Counted from the first letter of the stretch, positions 36,184 through 45,461 are shown. The stretch: 64,000 bases of DNA from Sphingobium arseniciresistens (GCA_029167225.1 JARFNK010000024.1:19499-83498); one strand, 5' to 3'. Numbers and translations are program-made. Notes: generated by a model from the sequence alone, not told the origin.

Positions 36184-36687
36184 TTGTCCTGCGTTACGCC
36201 TGCCTTCCCCGCTCCTCTCACTCCCGAATCCATAATTGTGGATGCCGCGCGCTGCTGGCGAGAAGCGGTCGACCGGCATCGCCCAATCCTCCCAACGCTG
36301 TTCGCAAGACTCGAAGTGAGCGACGCCGGCATTCTGGCTCCCGCTATTGCAGCCTTGCTGTCGCTTCTCGAAATTTGGTCTGGCCGCCGTTTTAGGGCTG
36401 CGCACGAAAGCGCTGCAGCTCTTACCGACGACGAGCACGTGCTTCTTGAACTTTTGGAGACTGCCAGCCCACCCCCTTCCCCGCATGTCTCGCAACCAGG
36501 CCTGACGAAGCTGCTCCAGATCGCGCTTCGTTCGACACGTATCCTGCTGCACGGTGTGCTTGGTCGGGACCTGGAAACGAACGAAAGCTCCCTAGGAGAT
36601 CGGGCATTCTTGCTTGGCTGTTCCACAGCCGAAGTCGGGCCGTTACCCGAAATGCGCGAAGAGGATATAGCTCAAGGCCGCGTCTGA
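36184..36687 (+). CDS. Hypothetical protein
   Basis: 167 aa with a TTG start; AAAGGGA about 8 bases upstream supports it, and GTG 36238 is an alternative. Predicted mainly helical (ILAPAIAALLSLLEIWSGRRF, LLELLETASPPP, LTKLLQIALRSTRILLHGVLG). No family is recognised and no signal peptide is seen. It converges on the lytic transglycosylase gene. The preceding 264 bp (35920-36183) shows no gene. Confidence 0.6.
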   Translation: MSCVTPAFPAPLTPESIIVDAARCWREAVDRHRPILPTLFARLEVSDAGILAPAIAALLSLLEIWSGRRFRAAHESAAALTDDEHVLLELLETASPPPSPHVSQPGLTKLLQIALRSTRILLHGVLGRDLETNESSLGDRAFLLGCSTAEVGPLPEMREEDIAQGRV

Positions 36688-36754
36688 TTGGCGGTCCTGC
36701 TCCCAACCGAATGTAGATTTCATCGCAACCAGACGCCGCCCATCGCCGTCCACC

Positions 36755-37312
36755 CTACCTCCTTCCCCCCGCGCTTTCGGGCTCAAACACGTTTGGGCCA
36801 AACCTGGCGCGCATGTGACCGGCCACCTTTTCTGCATAGGCCAGTTGCCTCCAGGCAGTGGGACTATGGTAGACGCCGACCGCTTTCCAATAATTGCCGG
36901 TCGATCTCAGCCCGGACAGGAAGATCCAGCGCGCCGCTTCGGCATTGAAGCATGCATCGTATCGCAACCAATGCCTGACATGATGTTCGGGCTTGCCGAC
37001 CAGCCGGGCAATGCGCGGCACCCACCAGCTGTTGATTTGCAACGGCCCCAGATCATGGGTGCCATTGGTATTGGCAACCTCAGCCCCCAGCCAGCCGGCT
37101 TCTTGCTCGCGCAGGCCCCAGAGCGTCTTCTCAAGCCACCCATGGCCGCGTGCGGCGATACGGATGCAGCGGGCAATCTCCAGTGCCTCACCGGAAGAAC
37201 TCCGCTTTGCCGATGCGGGAGCGGAGATGAGCGCTCCGCAGAGCATCGCCACTATCGCAATCGTCAGTTTGGGATGCGGTGGGCGGCCGACGCAGGAGTT
37301 ACGCATCCTCAT
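36755..37312 (-). CDS. Conjugation-type lytic transglycosylase (VirB1/TrbN-like)
   Basis: 185 aa periplasmic peptidoglycan hydrolase. Signal peptide (LTIAIVAMLCGALISAPASA). SLT core with REQEAGWLG (catalytic Glu about residue 71) and NTNGTHDLGPLQINSWW, the substrate-groove motif typical of transfer-associated enzymes, then YDACFNAEAARWI and YHSPTAWRQLAYAEKV. Such enzymes open the wall for the mating channel. Its start overlaps the nuclease stop by 4 bp, making it the last gene of the relaxase operon. Confidence 0.9.
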   Translation of the reverse strand: MRMRNSCVGRPPHPKLTIAIVAMLCGALISAPASAKRSSSGEALEIARCIRIAARGHGWLEKTLWGLREQEAGWLGAEVANTNGTHDLGPLQINSWWVPRIARLVGKPEHHVRHWLRYDACFNAEAARWIFLSGLRSTGNYWKAVGVYHSPTAWRQLAYAEKVAGHMRARFGPNVFEPESAGGRR

Positions 37313-37899
37313 AACGGCGCCCGATCGCGCAATTCGGTACGGTCATTACCAACGCTGCGGAGCGGTGGGAAACCGCCGGGCTGGAAAGGCGCTCCCGTCA
37401 GCAGGGCGAGCAATCGCTGCCCCGACACGATCTCAATTCCGTCGGCACCAAGGGCAACCGTGCGGCTGATCCCACCGGTGCGGCCAGTGTGGATGAACAT
37501 ACCCCGTCGCCTTCTGGTGGCGCAGAGCATGGCGAAGTCACGGACATGCTCTGGACGGATGGTTTCGCGATAGCGTTTCGCCTGGATCAGCCAGCGCTCA
37601 CCATCAATGACGACTTCACCATCGACGCCGCCGTCGCCGGTGTAGCGGTGATTGCGGATCACACGATGTCCACGCTGCTCGAAGGCTTCGAGCAACAATT
37701 CCTCGAACGCCAGTGGGTCCATCGCCCGAAGCCGAGCATAATGCAGCCCGGCTGGCTGGTCACGATCGGGACCACGCAACTGCTCGCACATGGTTCGCGC
37801 CTGACGGCGGCGCCAGCGATGGCGAATGGGGATACGGTAGTGCCTGAGCAGAAATGCCAGTAACAGAGCGAAAAGCATCGCGAGCAGAACGAAGTCCAT
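37309..37899 (-). CDS. Membrane-anchored Mrr-type restriction endonuclease-like protein
   Basis: 196 aa. An N-terminal hydrophobic helix (FVLLAMLFALLLAFLL) is followed by basic residues, then a Mrr_cat-like nuclease domain: MDPLAFEELLLEAFEQRGH, the core GDGGVDGEVVIDG with Asp89/Asp93, and WLIQAKRY (QxK motif, Gln106/Lys108), and the end RGMFIHTGRTGGISRTVALG. Family enzymes cut DNA; the membrane anchor places this one at the inner membrane. AGGAG precedes the ATG. It is encoded 9 bp after the relaxase and overlaps the transglycosylase, so it belongs to the transfer operon. Confidence 0.85.
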   Translation of the reverse strand: MDFVLLAMLFALLLAFLLRHYRIPIRHRWRRRQARTMCEQLRGPDRDQPAGLHYARLRAMDPLAFEELLLEAFEQRGHRVIRNHRYTGDGGVDGEVVIDGERWLIQAKRYRETIRPEHVRDFAMLCATRRRRGMFIHTGRTGGISRTVALGADGIEIVSGQRLLALLTGAPFQPGGFPPLRSVGNDRTELRDRAPL

Positions 37900-37908
37900 G
37901 GGTTTCTC

Positions 37909-40908
37909 CTATCGGTCGTGCCCGCCCCCATGGCCGCCATGGTCATGATCGGATTGAGGTTGAGGCTGTGGCTGGGATTGGGGGACAGGCTCAGGAGCGA
38001 CGCTGTGCTCTTGCTCTGTCGATGTGCGGGCGCGATCGCGCTCGATCGTACCGCGCAGGAAGCGATCGACCAGCGCGGCACTCTCTTGAGCGCGGCCCGC
38101 AAGAATACCACCGATGCCGCGCGGTCCTCGGTCAGCACGCTTTGGTTGCTGGCGTTCGCGCTCTCGTTGTTCACGTTCGGCTTTGCGGGCGTCGCGATCG
38201 CGAGCATTCTCCTCGCGGGAGCGATCATGCCTGTCCTTATGACGGGCGCCGCGCTGTCGATGACTATCGAGTTTCAGCCGATTGAGCGCTTCAAGTGACG
38301 AGGTTTTTTCGCCTGAATTCGCGGCAAGCTTACTCGCGAGACGAGCGACGTTTTCCGTCCAGAGCTTGACGCCAAATTCGGCTCGCGTGATCGCGGTGTA
38401 GTAATTCTGCCCATTGACCAGGCCGGATTCCACCGGTGCGAGGACGTAGACGCGGTCGTAGGTTTTCGATTGGGCGGAATATACCGTTTCGGCATAGCCA
38501 TGGTCCCAGGTCCGATGCTCCGACAAGTCGACATTCTGGATACGCGCGCCGCGATCCCACCGGATCGTCGCCACGGTTCCCTCGAGTGCCAGGACGGTGC
38601 CACGTTCGGCGTTCTTGACCTCGATGTCCTTGTTGACGAGACGCCACTGGATACGGTCGCCCTGTGCGAGCTTGCGTTCCTCGTTTAAGAAGACGTTGAC
38701 GTGCGCGGCCTTACCAAGTCGCGGATTCCAGTCGATCTGTCGCCCATTCTCATCGACGATGCGTACGACCTGACGACCTTGTCCGTTGCGGCCGATTGAA
38801 ACAACGCGATATTCGGTGTCACGCGCAATCCCCAGCCCTGCATTGTCCCTTGCGAACTTCAGAACCTGGCCGGCGCTATAGAAGCGCGCGACTTGCTTCT
38901 CCTGATCGGACATACCCGCAGGGGTCAGCACTTCGAGCCGGTGATCCTGAGCCGCAACCGCCCCCTCGCGCTTCAACACCTCCCGGATGTGGCTGTTGAC
39001 GATCAGCCTCGTGGCGTTATCGAGAACCAGGATGTTGGTGCCGGCGCGGGTAGATGGCTTGAGATGCGTCCACTCGGCCACCATGTCCTTGGCGAGCTTC
39101 TCAGCGCTCTCCGCGGTCGTCACGCGGTCGAGGCTGGCGAGCGATGCGGCGTAGTCCCCTTTCCGCGCGAGAGTGACCGCCTCCTTCATCTCATCGGTTT
39201 TTTGCCGGATGGACTCGGTCAGGTGACTGGTCGGGAGACCCAGGCGCTGCATCAGCCAGAATGCCTTGCCCTGCTCGATCGCCCCTGTTTGCTTATTGTC
39301 ACCAAGAAAGATCAGGCGGGCGCCGGTCGCCCTGCTGATCTCCAGCATGCGCAGAGCCTGGCGGTTGGAAAGCTGGCCTGCCTCGTCAAGGGCCAGGATG
39401 TGCTTGTCGGTAATGCCATATCCGCCGCTTGCCAAAAGCGAGGCCACGGTCCGGGATTCGATGCCGGCCTTTCCCCCCAGGTCGGCTGCTGCAGAGGAGG
39501 TTGGCGCCAGCGCGATGGTGATATGATCGGAACGTGTTGCCTCGACAAGGCCGCGCACCAGGGTCGACTTACCCGCGCCTCCCACGCCGTGGACTGCGAC
39601 AAGCCGATTCCGCCCGGTGCCGATGGCTTCCAGCGCCTCGGTTTGCGCCCGGGTCAAGCCGATCGCGCTCGCCGCCTCGGCCAGACGCTCCCGAGTGGCA
39701 GCAGGCGACACGTCACCCATGGCGAGCGAGAGATGCTCGGATAGAGCCAATTCGAGCTTTGCCGTGCGCCGCGAGGTACGTCCTCGTGGGAGCGGCTGAT
39801 CACCGGTCTGGCGCACCGTCTTGAGGAGCTTGTGACTCTCTTCCTGTGCTTCGAACAGCGGACGTATATCTCCGAACCGGACTTCGCCGACATGGGACGC
39901 GAGTGCGGTCCGATAGAGGCGGCCGATATTGTTGACCGCCTCGCGCGTCTCGCTTTGCCTTATCCCGAACAGGGTCGCGCGGCGGGCGACATTAGGGTTG
40001 ATCGCGATCGTTCTTTCGCTGCGCGCTTCGGCATCCGCCAGAACCTGGTCGAGAGGTTCACGATAAGGTTCGGCGCGTGAGCGCCATTGCGTACGAAGCT
40101 CTTCGAGCCCGATCTTCTCCTTGGCCTTGCGCGTCGCAAAGAAAGAGACGCGGCGCATGGCCTGTCCTTCGTAGCCGTGTTCGGCGGCATGGACGTTGAT
40201 CTGTTCGGCGCGCTGCGAATAGTCACGGATAAGCTGGCCGGGTATACCCTCGACCTCGAACAGGCCCTTGCGCGGATCGAACACAACCTCGTGCCCCAAC
40301 TCGCGCACGTCACGGGCTATCTCGTTGCGATATATTTGGCCCATGACGATCTGCTCGGCATACATCGAGCGCGTCTCAAGGCTCGACATGCGGTCGCCAT
40401 TGAGATGATTGGTCATATTGAGAACGACGACATGGGTATGCAGATGAGGGTCGCCCTCGCGGCTCGCATGTTCTGTGAAGCGCGCGAACAGCAGCCGGCC
40501 TGTCGTCTCATGGACGATCTCGCCCTCTACCCGGCGGCGGAGTTCGGCATGTTCTTCGGCATAGGCGAGCGCGACCCCGACCGCTCGCTCGTGCGCGGCA
40601 AGAATCCGCTCGTCGCCGGTCACCAGCGCCAGGATCGAAATCGACTTGGGCGCGCTGATGGTGAAGTCCCAGCCGGGATGATGCTGGATGCCTTCCTTGC
40701 GACGGCGGCCGAGCTGCTGGTCACCCACCTTGCCGGCGAGAAGCTCTTCGAACTGCTTGGGATCGACCCGACCCGACAGACCCAGGTCGGCGGCGATGCG
40801 TCCGCCCCATTCGGATGGTTCGTTCCCGCCCTTGGTATAATAATCTCCGATCGTGTAATATCGGCTGATGTTGGCGGCGGTCCCTTTGAGGCGGCGGGGA
40901 TGGATCAT
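37909..40908 (-). CDS. mobF: MobF-family conjugative relaxase/helicase
   Basis: 999 aa. The relaxase domain (1-~300) has Tyr pairs at 17-18 and 23-24 (SRYYTIGDYYTKGG), WDFTISAPKSISIL, and the metal-binding His triad HLHTH at 155-159. The helicase part has Walker A GVGGAGKST at 441-449, a Walker B region LALDEAGQLS, and the C-terminal motif YTAITRAEFGVKLW. The last ~150 residues are charged, then Pro/Gln/His-rich, probably disordered. It nicks oriT, stays bound to the 5-prime end and unwinds the strand. Its start overlaps the coupling-protein stop by 4 bp. Confidence 0.95.
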   Translation of the reverse strand: MIHPRRLKGTAANISRYYTIGDYYTKGGNEPSEWGGRIAADLGLSGRVDPKQFEELLAGKVGDQQLGRRRKEGIQHHPGWDFTISAPKSISILALVTGDERILAAHERAVGVALAYAEEHAELRRRVEGEIVHETTGRLLFARFTEHASREGDPHLHTHVVVLNMTNHLNGDRMSSLETRSMYAEQIVMGQIYRNEIARDVRELGHEVVFDPRKGLFEVEGIPGQLIRDYSQRAEQINVHAAEHGYEGQAMRRVSFFATRKAKEKIGLEELRTQWRSRAEPYREPLDQVLADAEARSERTIAINPNVARRATLFGIRQSETREAVNNIGRLYRTALASHVGEVRFGDIRPLFEAQEESHKLLKTVRQTGDQPLPRGRTSRRTAKLELALSEHLSLAMGDVSPAATRERLAEAASAIGLTRAQTEALEAIGTGRNRLVAVHGVGGAGKSTLVRGLVEATRSDHITIALAPTSSAAADLGGKAGIESRTVASLLASGGYGITDKHILALDEAGQLSNRQALRMLEISRATGARLIFLGDNKQTGAIEQGKAFWLMQRLGLPTSHLTESIRQKTDEMKEAVTLARKGDYAASLASLDRVTTAESAEKLAKDMVAEWTHLKPSTRAGTNILVLDNATRLIVNSHIREVLKREGAVAAQDHRLEVLTPAGMSDQEKQVARFYSAGQVLKFARDNAGLGIARDTEYRVVSIGRNGQGRQVVRIVDENGRQIDWNPRLGKAAHVNVFLNEERKLAQGDRIQWRLVNKDIEVKNAERGTVLALEGTVATIRWDRGARIQNVDLSEHRTWDHGYAETVYSAQSKTYDRVYVLAPVESGLVNGQNYYTAITRAEFGVKLWTENVARLASKLAANSGEKTSSLEALNRLKLDSHRQRGARHKDRHDRSREENARDRDARKAEREQRERERQQPKRADRGPRGIGGILAGRAQESAALVDRFLRGTIERDRARTSTEQEHSVAPEPVPQSQPQPQPQSDHDHGGHGGGHDR

Positions 40909-43052
40909 GCCGGTTTCGCCTGCTCGCGAGCGCCGTCGGCGCGATCATGGCTGGCGAGTGCAACCCGAACGCTGCCCCGAGATGCGCCGAGCAAAGTGAC
41001 CGGCGTCGCGGTCATCGGCTCACTGTCAGGGTCCATGTCGCCAGTTGCGAAGTCACCATTGCTATCCGGGACATCGGGCACAGCCGGCCCAAGAGCTTCC
41101 ACTCCTTCCGCTTCACCGTCGGTCGTGTGCGGCTGGATTGGTTCGATAGATTCAGTGGTGGGTGGGGTTTTCTCCTTGCCGAACAAGTCGCCCTGGGTGG
41201 GAGGAGCCGAGGACGGGGAGGAGGATGGCGGCGGGGCGTTGCCCCCTGCCCGTGCCTGCTCTGCGGTCGCCTGTGCCGCGTGACGGGCGGCGCGCGCCTG
41301 GGTGATGATGGTCTTGCCCTGGGGGAGGCGTTTCGGGGCTTCGGTGCGTTCGATGAAAGCCTGAGCGACCGTGGGCAGCGCGTTATAGCGATCGGTGAAC
41401 CGCACCACCGGCAGGTTCCGGCCGAACCGGAGATAGCCGGAAAAGTTGGGAAGGTTGGTGACCTCCGTATGCATCACCAGCGGGCGGGTCACCTGCATGC
41501 GCGAGAGGTTCACCCCGTCGCGCATATCGTTCACGCCATAGGACATGCCTTCGTTGGCCTCGACCTGTTCGACCTGGCCGAGATTTTCCGAGACATGTTT
41601 GGCGGTGGTGGTGTCGTTTGCCCGTAGTGCCACCCAGGTGGAGCAATAGCCGGTGATAGCGGCCGCATCCTGAATTCCGTAGGTGGCTTCGAGTTGCGGA
41701 TAGGACTGAAATCCGAGGACCCCGCAGCCCCCGTATTTGCGCGCACGGGCCAGAAAGTCGGAAAGGCTGGGAAGTTTCTGGAGGGTCGGCAGCTCGTCGA
41801 TCACGCAGTAAAGACGCCGGTCGCGATCGGGGGTGAGGCTCATGATCGCGCTGATCGCGATGTCGAGCCAGACCGTGATGAGGGGACGGAGCGAGGGAAG
41901 CTGGTCGGCCTTTACGGTGATGAAGAGCCAGCTGTCGTCTTCCTCATTCTCCACCCAACGCCGGATCGAAAAGCCATCTTCGGTATCGTCAAGATAGGAG
42001 AAGCTGCGCATGACCGAGGCAAGCTCAGCCTGGATGCCCGCCGACGTGCGCTCCCCTTCCGTGGAAATGAAAGCGGCCGCATCGGTCCCCTTCACAAAGG
42101 CGGCGAGGTCGGTGAGCGGAGAACGAAGCACCCGATCGAGCAGGACCGAGATCAGGGTGTGCTGCTGCCGCGCGAGCTTCCGCAGAACCGCGACCAGCGT
42201 ACCCCTCGCCGCTTTGCTCCAGAACGGATCACCATGCTTGTCGGGGATCGTGGATTCCGCGATCTGGTCGTAATGATATTCCTTGGGCACATCGACCCAG
42301 GGACTCCAGATGGCGGTGCGCTCATCGAGCGGGTTCAACAATATGTCGCGTCCCGGTCGATAGAATTTCTCCACGAAGGACCCGGCTGTGTCATAGACGA
42401 TGGCACGCTTGCCCTGTTTGCGGATCCCCGCGAGCATGGTGATGATGGCGTTCGTCTTGCCCGTTCCCGGCGCACCGACCAGCAGGATATGCTCGGGTTC
42501 GAAAGCATCCGGCACGGCGACGCCGCCGATGGCGAGGCATCCCTTTTTCTGACGCCAGAGTGCCCGGCGGACCTGCGCCACGGTTCCGAAGCGGGCGCCG
42601 CGCAGATACTCGTTGGACCCGAGGCCTTTCCCGGTTCGGGTGAAATAGAACCAGGCCCAGGCAAGGGCCGCGAGGGCGAACAAGCCCGCAAGCAGCGCCC
42701 CGTGGATGAGATCGGTTTCGAGTTTGAGGAGCGCCTGCTTGACCACGCCGGACTCCAGCAGCGCATCGGCCGAGGTCCAGTATTGGCGCCCTTCCGGAGT
42801 GCGAAACAGCACGGGGTCGTTCGTGCCCGGAGCGGCATCAACTTTGAAAGTTGCCTCGACCAGTTTGACCAGGACGAAGCGCTGATACTCGTTCGACTTC
42901 TCGAAGGCATACCAGCCGGTGCCGATCACCCAAAGAGCCAGCCCGGCAAGAAAGGTCTGGAAGAAGACCTGGGTGGTCATCCGGACATTGTGGACGATGG
43001 CCTGGCCGCCGCGGGTCCAACTTCCCAGCGTGTCATTGCGGAAGATGCTCAT
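40905..43052 (-). CDS. traD: Type IV coupling protein (VirD4/TraD family)
   Basis: 715 aa from ATG 43052, which has GGGAGGG 7 bases upstream; the open frame runs to 43403 but the extra residues are Arg/Ser/Pro-rich and overlap the upstream RHH gene. Two membrane helices (about 29-48 and 118-136), Walker A GAPGTGKT at 193-200, Walker B LYCVIDELPTL, and GFQSYPQLEATYG / NDTTTAKHVSENLG of the TraD/TrwB class. A Pro-rich acidic tail ends the protein. It brings the relaxase-DNA complex to a type IV secretion channel, whose genes are not in the window. Confidence 0.95.
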   Translation of the reverse strand: MSIFRNDTLGSWTRGGQAIVHNVRMTTQVFFQTFLAGLALWVIGTGWYAFEKSNEYQRFVLVKLVEATFKVDAAPGTNDPVLFRTPEGRQYWTSADALLESGVVKQALLKLETDLIHGALLAGLFALAALAWAWFYFTRTGKGLGSNEYLRGARFGTVAQVRRALWRQKKGCLAIGGVAVPDAFEPEHILLVGAPGTGKTNAIITMLAGIRKQGKRAIVYDTAGSFVEKFYRPGRDILLNPLDERTAIWSPWVDVPKEYHYDQIAESTIPDKHGDPFWSKAARGTLVAVLRKLARQQHTLISVLLDRVLRSPLTDLAAFVKGTDAAAFISTEGERTSAGIQAELASVMRSFSYLDDTEDGFSIRRWVENEEDDSWLFITVKADQLPSLRPLITVWLDIAISAIMSLTPDRDRRLYCVIDELPTLQKLPSLSDFLARARKYGGCGVLGFQSYPQLEATYGIQDAAAITGYCSTWVALRANDTTTAKHVSENLGQVEQVEANEGMSYGVNDMRDGVNLSRMQVTRPLVMHTEVTNLPNFSGYLRFGRNLPVVRFTDRYNALPTVAQAFIERTEAPKRLPQGKTIITQARAARHAAQATAEQARAGGNAPPPSSSPSSAPPTQGDLFGKEKTPPTTESIEPIQPHTTDGEAEGVEALGPAVPDVPDSNGDFATGDMDPDSEPMTATPVTLLGASRGSVRVALASHDRADGAREQAKPA

Positions 43053-43158
43053 CGAACGGCCCTCCCCCAACGGGGACTGACCGCGGATCGCGGTGTGCCG
43101 TGGTGGGGGGAATAGCGGAGCGCCCGGACCATGACGGCGGGGGATTGCACACCCGCGA

Positions 43159-43458
43159 TCATGGCAGTTCCCCCGGTGCCAGCAGGCCCTTTTCGTGGAG
43201 CAGCGCACGGGCATCGGCCATGCCTTGCTCAAGCGTCTCGGGTGAGCGCTTCCGCACCGCCGCCGCGACGATCGACATCGTCTGCAAGACACCGGCGAGG
43301 ATCTCGTCCTGCGAGGTGAAGACATAGCCCGCGCGGCTATCGGCGGCATGCTCGAGTGCGGGTCTGACGAGTTCGGAGACAGTGACGCCGACGCGCCGCG
43401 CACGGCGGCTTAGACGGTCGAGCAGCTCGTCCTCGATACGGATGGTGATACGCGCCAA
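43159..43458 (-). CDS. Ribbon-helix-helix (CopG/Arc-type) DNA-binding protein
   Basis: 99 aa. The N-terminal ARITIRIEDELLDRLSRRARRVGVTVSELVRPALEH is a typical ribbon-helix-helix fold. The C-terminal half is helical (AAAVRKRSPETLEQGMADARALLHEKGL). RHH proteins encoded next to relaxases commonly bind oriT and repress the transfer operon. Gap to coupling-protein start 106 bp; palindromes that could be its sites lie 90-206 bp upstream of its start. Confidence 0.88.
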   Translation of the reverse strand: MARITIRIEDELLDRLSRRARRVGVTVSELVRPALEHAADSRAGYVFTSQDEILAGVLQTMSIVAAAVRKRSPETLEQGMADARALLHEKGLLAPGELP

Positions 43459-43547
43459 GGCGGTAGCTCCTGATGGAGCTTCGCCAGGGCGGTCTTGAAG
43501 CGCCTGACAGTATAGCCGGCCTTGAAGGAAAGCTCAAGAAAATCAGC

Positions 43548-43664
43548 CTGTCTGACGCGTCAGACAGTGCAAGGGCGCGGTAATGCTGGGATTTTTGGCG
43601 GTCCGATATTGCGGCGTCACAGGTGTCCGACACATAATGTCGATTTTGTCCGACACGTCAGACA
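43548..43664. promoter_or_regulatory. Candidate oriT/operator with repeated TGTCnGACnCGTCAGACA dyads
   Basis: Holds the perfect 20-bp palindrome CTGTCTGACGCGTCAGACAG at 43548-43567, the shorter GTGTCCGACAC at 43623-43633, and a near-palindromic relative TGTCCGACACGTCAGACA at 43647-43664. They share TGTCnGAC/GTC(A/G)GACA half-sites. The cluster lies between the divergent transfer operon and a plus-strand gene, where oriT and RHH operators are expected. The nic site was not identified. Confidence 0.65.
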
Positions 43665-43926
43665 GAATAACCAATTGTTTTTACTAGAGTTTCCGGCCTC
43701 AGCACCCGTGCGTACGGTGCATTACAAACCGCGAAGCGCGTGCGTCGCTTGCCCGCAGCGACGGCGTCGCTGCGTCTGCTCCACCGCTGCCGGGCGCACC
43801 CTTGGCGGCTGGGTCTATGTGGGGGGATGGGCCGCGCTGCGCGGCGGTGTCGCTTGTGGTGCGGTTGCGCCTATGCGACAAGGATCGCGTGACGAGCGGA
43901 CCAGCCTTGAGAGAAGGAAACTGGTC

Positions 43927-44250
43927 ATGCCGAAAATGTCGGAACGCGATAGGCTCGCCGATCTGGTCGAGCGGGAAAAGAAGATTGCTGGCGAGATTGT
44001 AGCGATGCGCCAGAAGCTACGGGATCGCTATGCTGCGATAGTTACGGCGCTGCCTGTCGAGCAAATGACGGAACGAGAGTTCCGCGACGTGCTGGGCCAT
44101 GTGCTGCGGCTGGGCGGCGCTGCGGCGTTGGTCGCGCTCAAGGGGGCTTTAGCGGCATCCGATGCCCCCCGTTCGGGGAAGCCATCGCCGGCGACTCCCC
44201 CTCAAAAGGGGAATGACGGCGCGGCTTCAGGTGCCTCCATAGGGGCATGA
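43927..44250 (+). CDS. Small coiled-coil protein next to the transfer region
   Basis: 107 aa from ATG 43927 with GAAGGA about 11 bases upstream; a longer frame to 43522 crosses the operator region and is not credible. The N-terminal half is charged and heptad-like ([30 protein letters not shown]), then [31 protein letters not shown], and a disordered Pro/Ser tail. It resembles small accessory transfer proteins (TraC/TraD type of alphaproteobacteria) in size and position only; no firm family. Confidence 0.6.
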   Translation: MPKMSERDRLADLVEREKKIAGEIVAMRQKLRDRYAAIVTALPVEQMTEREFRDVLGHVLRLGGAAALVALKGALAASDAPRSGKPSPATPPQKGNDGAASGASIGA

Positions 44251-44320
44251 GTTTGTCGCCCTGCCCCTTTTTTTCTCTTTTGCCGCCGCGCCGTCAGGCG
44301 CGGCGGCGACCGGCGGCACG

Positions 44321-44354
44321 AAAAAAGGCCAGCGCGCTGGAAAGCGCGCCAGCC
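44321..44354 (-). terminator. Rho-independent terminator after the DUF2493 gene
   Basis: On the minus strand a 12-bp stem (two G-U pairs), loop TTCC, is followed directly by TTTTTT (plus-strand AAAAAA at 44321-44326; arms 44327-44338 and 44343-44354). It lies 70 bp after the DUF2493 stop. A second perfect 11-bp GC hairpin with loop GTCA lies at 44282-44307. Confidence 0.8.
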
Positions 44355-44423
44355 TTGGCGGGTTGGCGGGTCTATGATGATGATGGGTAGCGCGGCGCCA
44401 ATGAAGCGCCGCGCTATATCAGG

Positions 44424-45461
44424 TCAGGCGTAGCGTCTGGCGCGGCTGAATGTGTCTCGCGGCTCTATCGGGCCGGTTGCCTGCTTCGGGGTCGGCTTGG
44501 GCTTATCCTTGGGCCAGTGGAAGGCATGAATAGGAACGCCCTGTTTCCGCATGGTTTGATAAAGATTGGCCTGTATGCCTGAACCTTCGCACAAGATGGC
44601 TTCGACCGGCTCAAGCTCGGCCAGCTTCTTGTTGCGGGTGAAAGCCGGTTTCTTGCCTCCCCCATAGAGGCCATAGGCGACGACGGGGACGCCTTCCCGC
44701 GCGGCCCATGCTGCTGCAATGGCGTCTGCTCCCTTGCGCTGGCCGGTGGTAACAAGCGTCATATGGGGGATGCGGGCTTTGATTTCGCCTAGCTTGGTCC
44801 AAAGGGGTTCCCATTGCTCCCAAATGGCGGGGCCGGAAAAGATGACAATAGGGCCTTGCGGCTGGTGCTTCTCGCGCTTGGCAAGGGCGCGTTCGCGTAG
44901 GAAGTCCAGTGCGTTGATATAGCTTGCGGTCGTGACGGATGACGCTTTGCTGCCCTTGGCCTGCACCCATGCCCGACGCCAGCAAGCCTTATAGAGGGCT
45001 GCTGCATAGTCTCGCATTGTTTCGACATTGGCGCGCTGCTCGGCAAGCGACTGGCATTGAAGCTGCAAGTCCTCCAGTTCCTTGTTGAACACCTCGCCCG
45101 GCTCCATGCGCCGCGTCATTTCGCGTATCTTGTCGGCAAGCCGGTCCTCTTGGCGTTCCAGCGTTCCAGCGACAAAATGGAAGCTGTTGACGATGCCCCA
45201 CGCGATTTGAGGGGCCAGCGCGTCAAGGCGGGTATCCTTCAACAGGTTATGAAGTGACGTGATAAGCTCGCCGCAAACCTTCTGCGCCGCGAAGGGTTCG
45301 GGCATGGTGTGTTCGCCCGGTTCGTCCCCCGGTTCGATGATCGAAAGGGGGAGCGGGTCACCAAAGGATGCCTGAAAGTCCGGGGTGGCGGTTTCTTCGG
45401 CATAAAGTTCCGCAATGTCCGTGAAGGTGCTAACGGTCTTGTTAGCTGATTTCTTGCTCAT
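44424..45461 (-). CDS. DUF2493 (SLOG-superfamily) protein
   Basis: 345 aa. The N-terminal ~200 residues are helical and charged (LERQEDRLADKIREMTRRMEPG). The C-terminal ~130 residues form the DUF2493/cpYpsA-like Rossmann domain: IVIFSGPAIWEQWEPLWTKL, LVTTGQRKGADAIAAAWAAREGVPV, AILCEGSGIQANLYQTMRKQGVPIHAF. SLOG proteins bind nucleotides or related ligands. The gene travels with DUF736 on sphingomonad and rhizobial mobile elements and is followed here by a good terminator. Biochemical role unknown. Confidence 0.88.
   Translation of the reverse strand: MSKKSANKTVSTFTDIAELYAEETATPDFQASFGDPLPLSIIEPGDEPGEHTMPEPFAAQKVCGELITSLHNLLKDTRLDALAPQIAWGIVNSFHFVAGTLERQEDRLADKIREMTRRMEPGEVFNKELEDLQLQCQSLAEQRANVETMRDYAAALYKACWRRAWVQAKGSKASSVTTASYINALDFLRERALAKREKHQPQGPIVIFSGPAIWEQWEPLWTKLGEIKARIPHMTLVTTGQRKGADAIAAAWAAREGVPVVAYGLYGGGKKPAFTRNKKLAELEPVEAILCEGSGIQANLYQTMRKQGVPIHAFHWPKDKPKPTPKQATGPIEPRDTFSRARRYA

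Noticed and set aside
40087-41283. 398-codon plus-strand frame opposite relaxase and coupling protein
   Set aside because: Both minus-strand proteins are well identified; the frame is a shadow.
43053-43403. Longer N-terminus for the coupling protein
   Set aside because: The extra residues are Arg/Ser/Pro-rich, overlap the RHH gene, and a strong ribosome site marks 43052.
44282-44307. Perfect 11-bp GC hairpin as terminator for the 43927 gene
   Set aside because: No T-run follows on the plus strand; the T-run lies on the wrong side. The 44321-44354 hairpin is the clear terminator.
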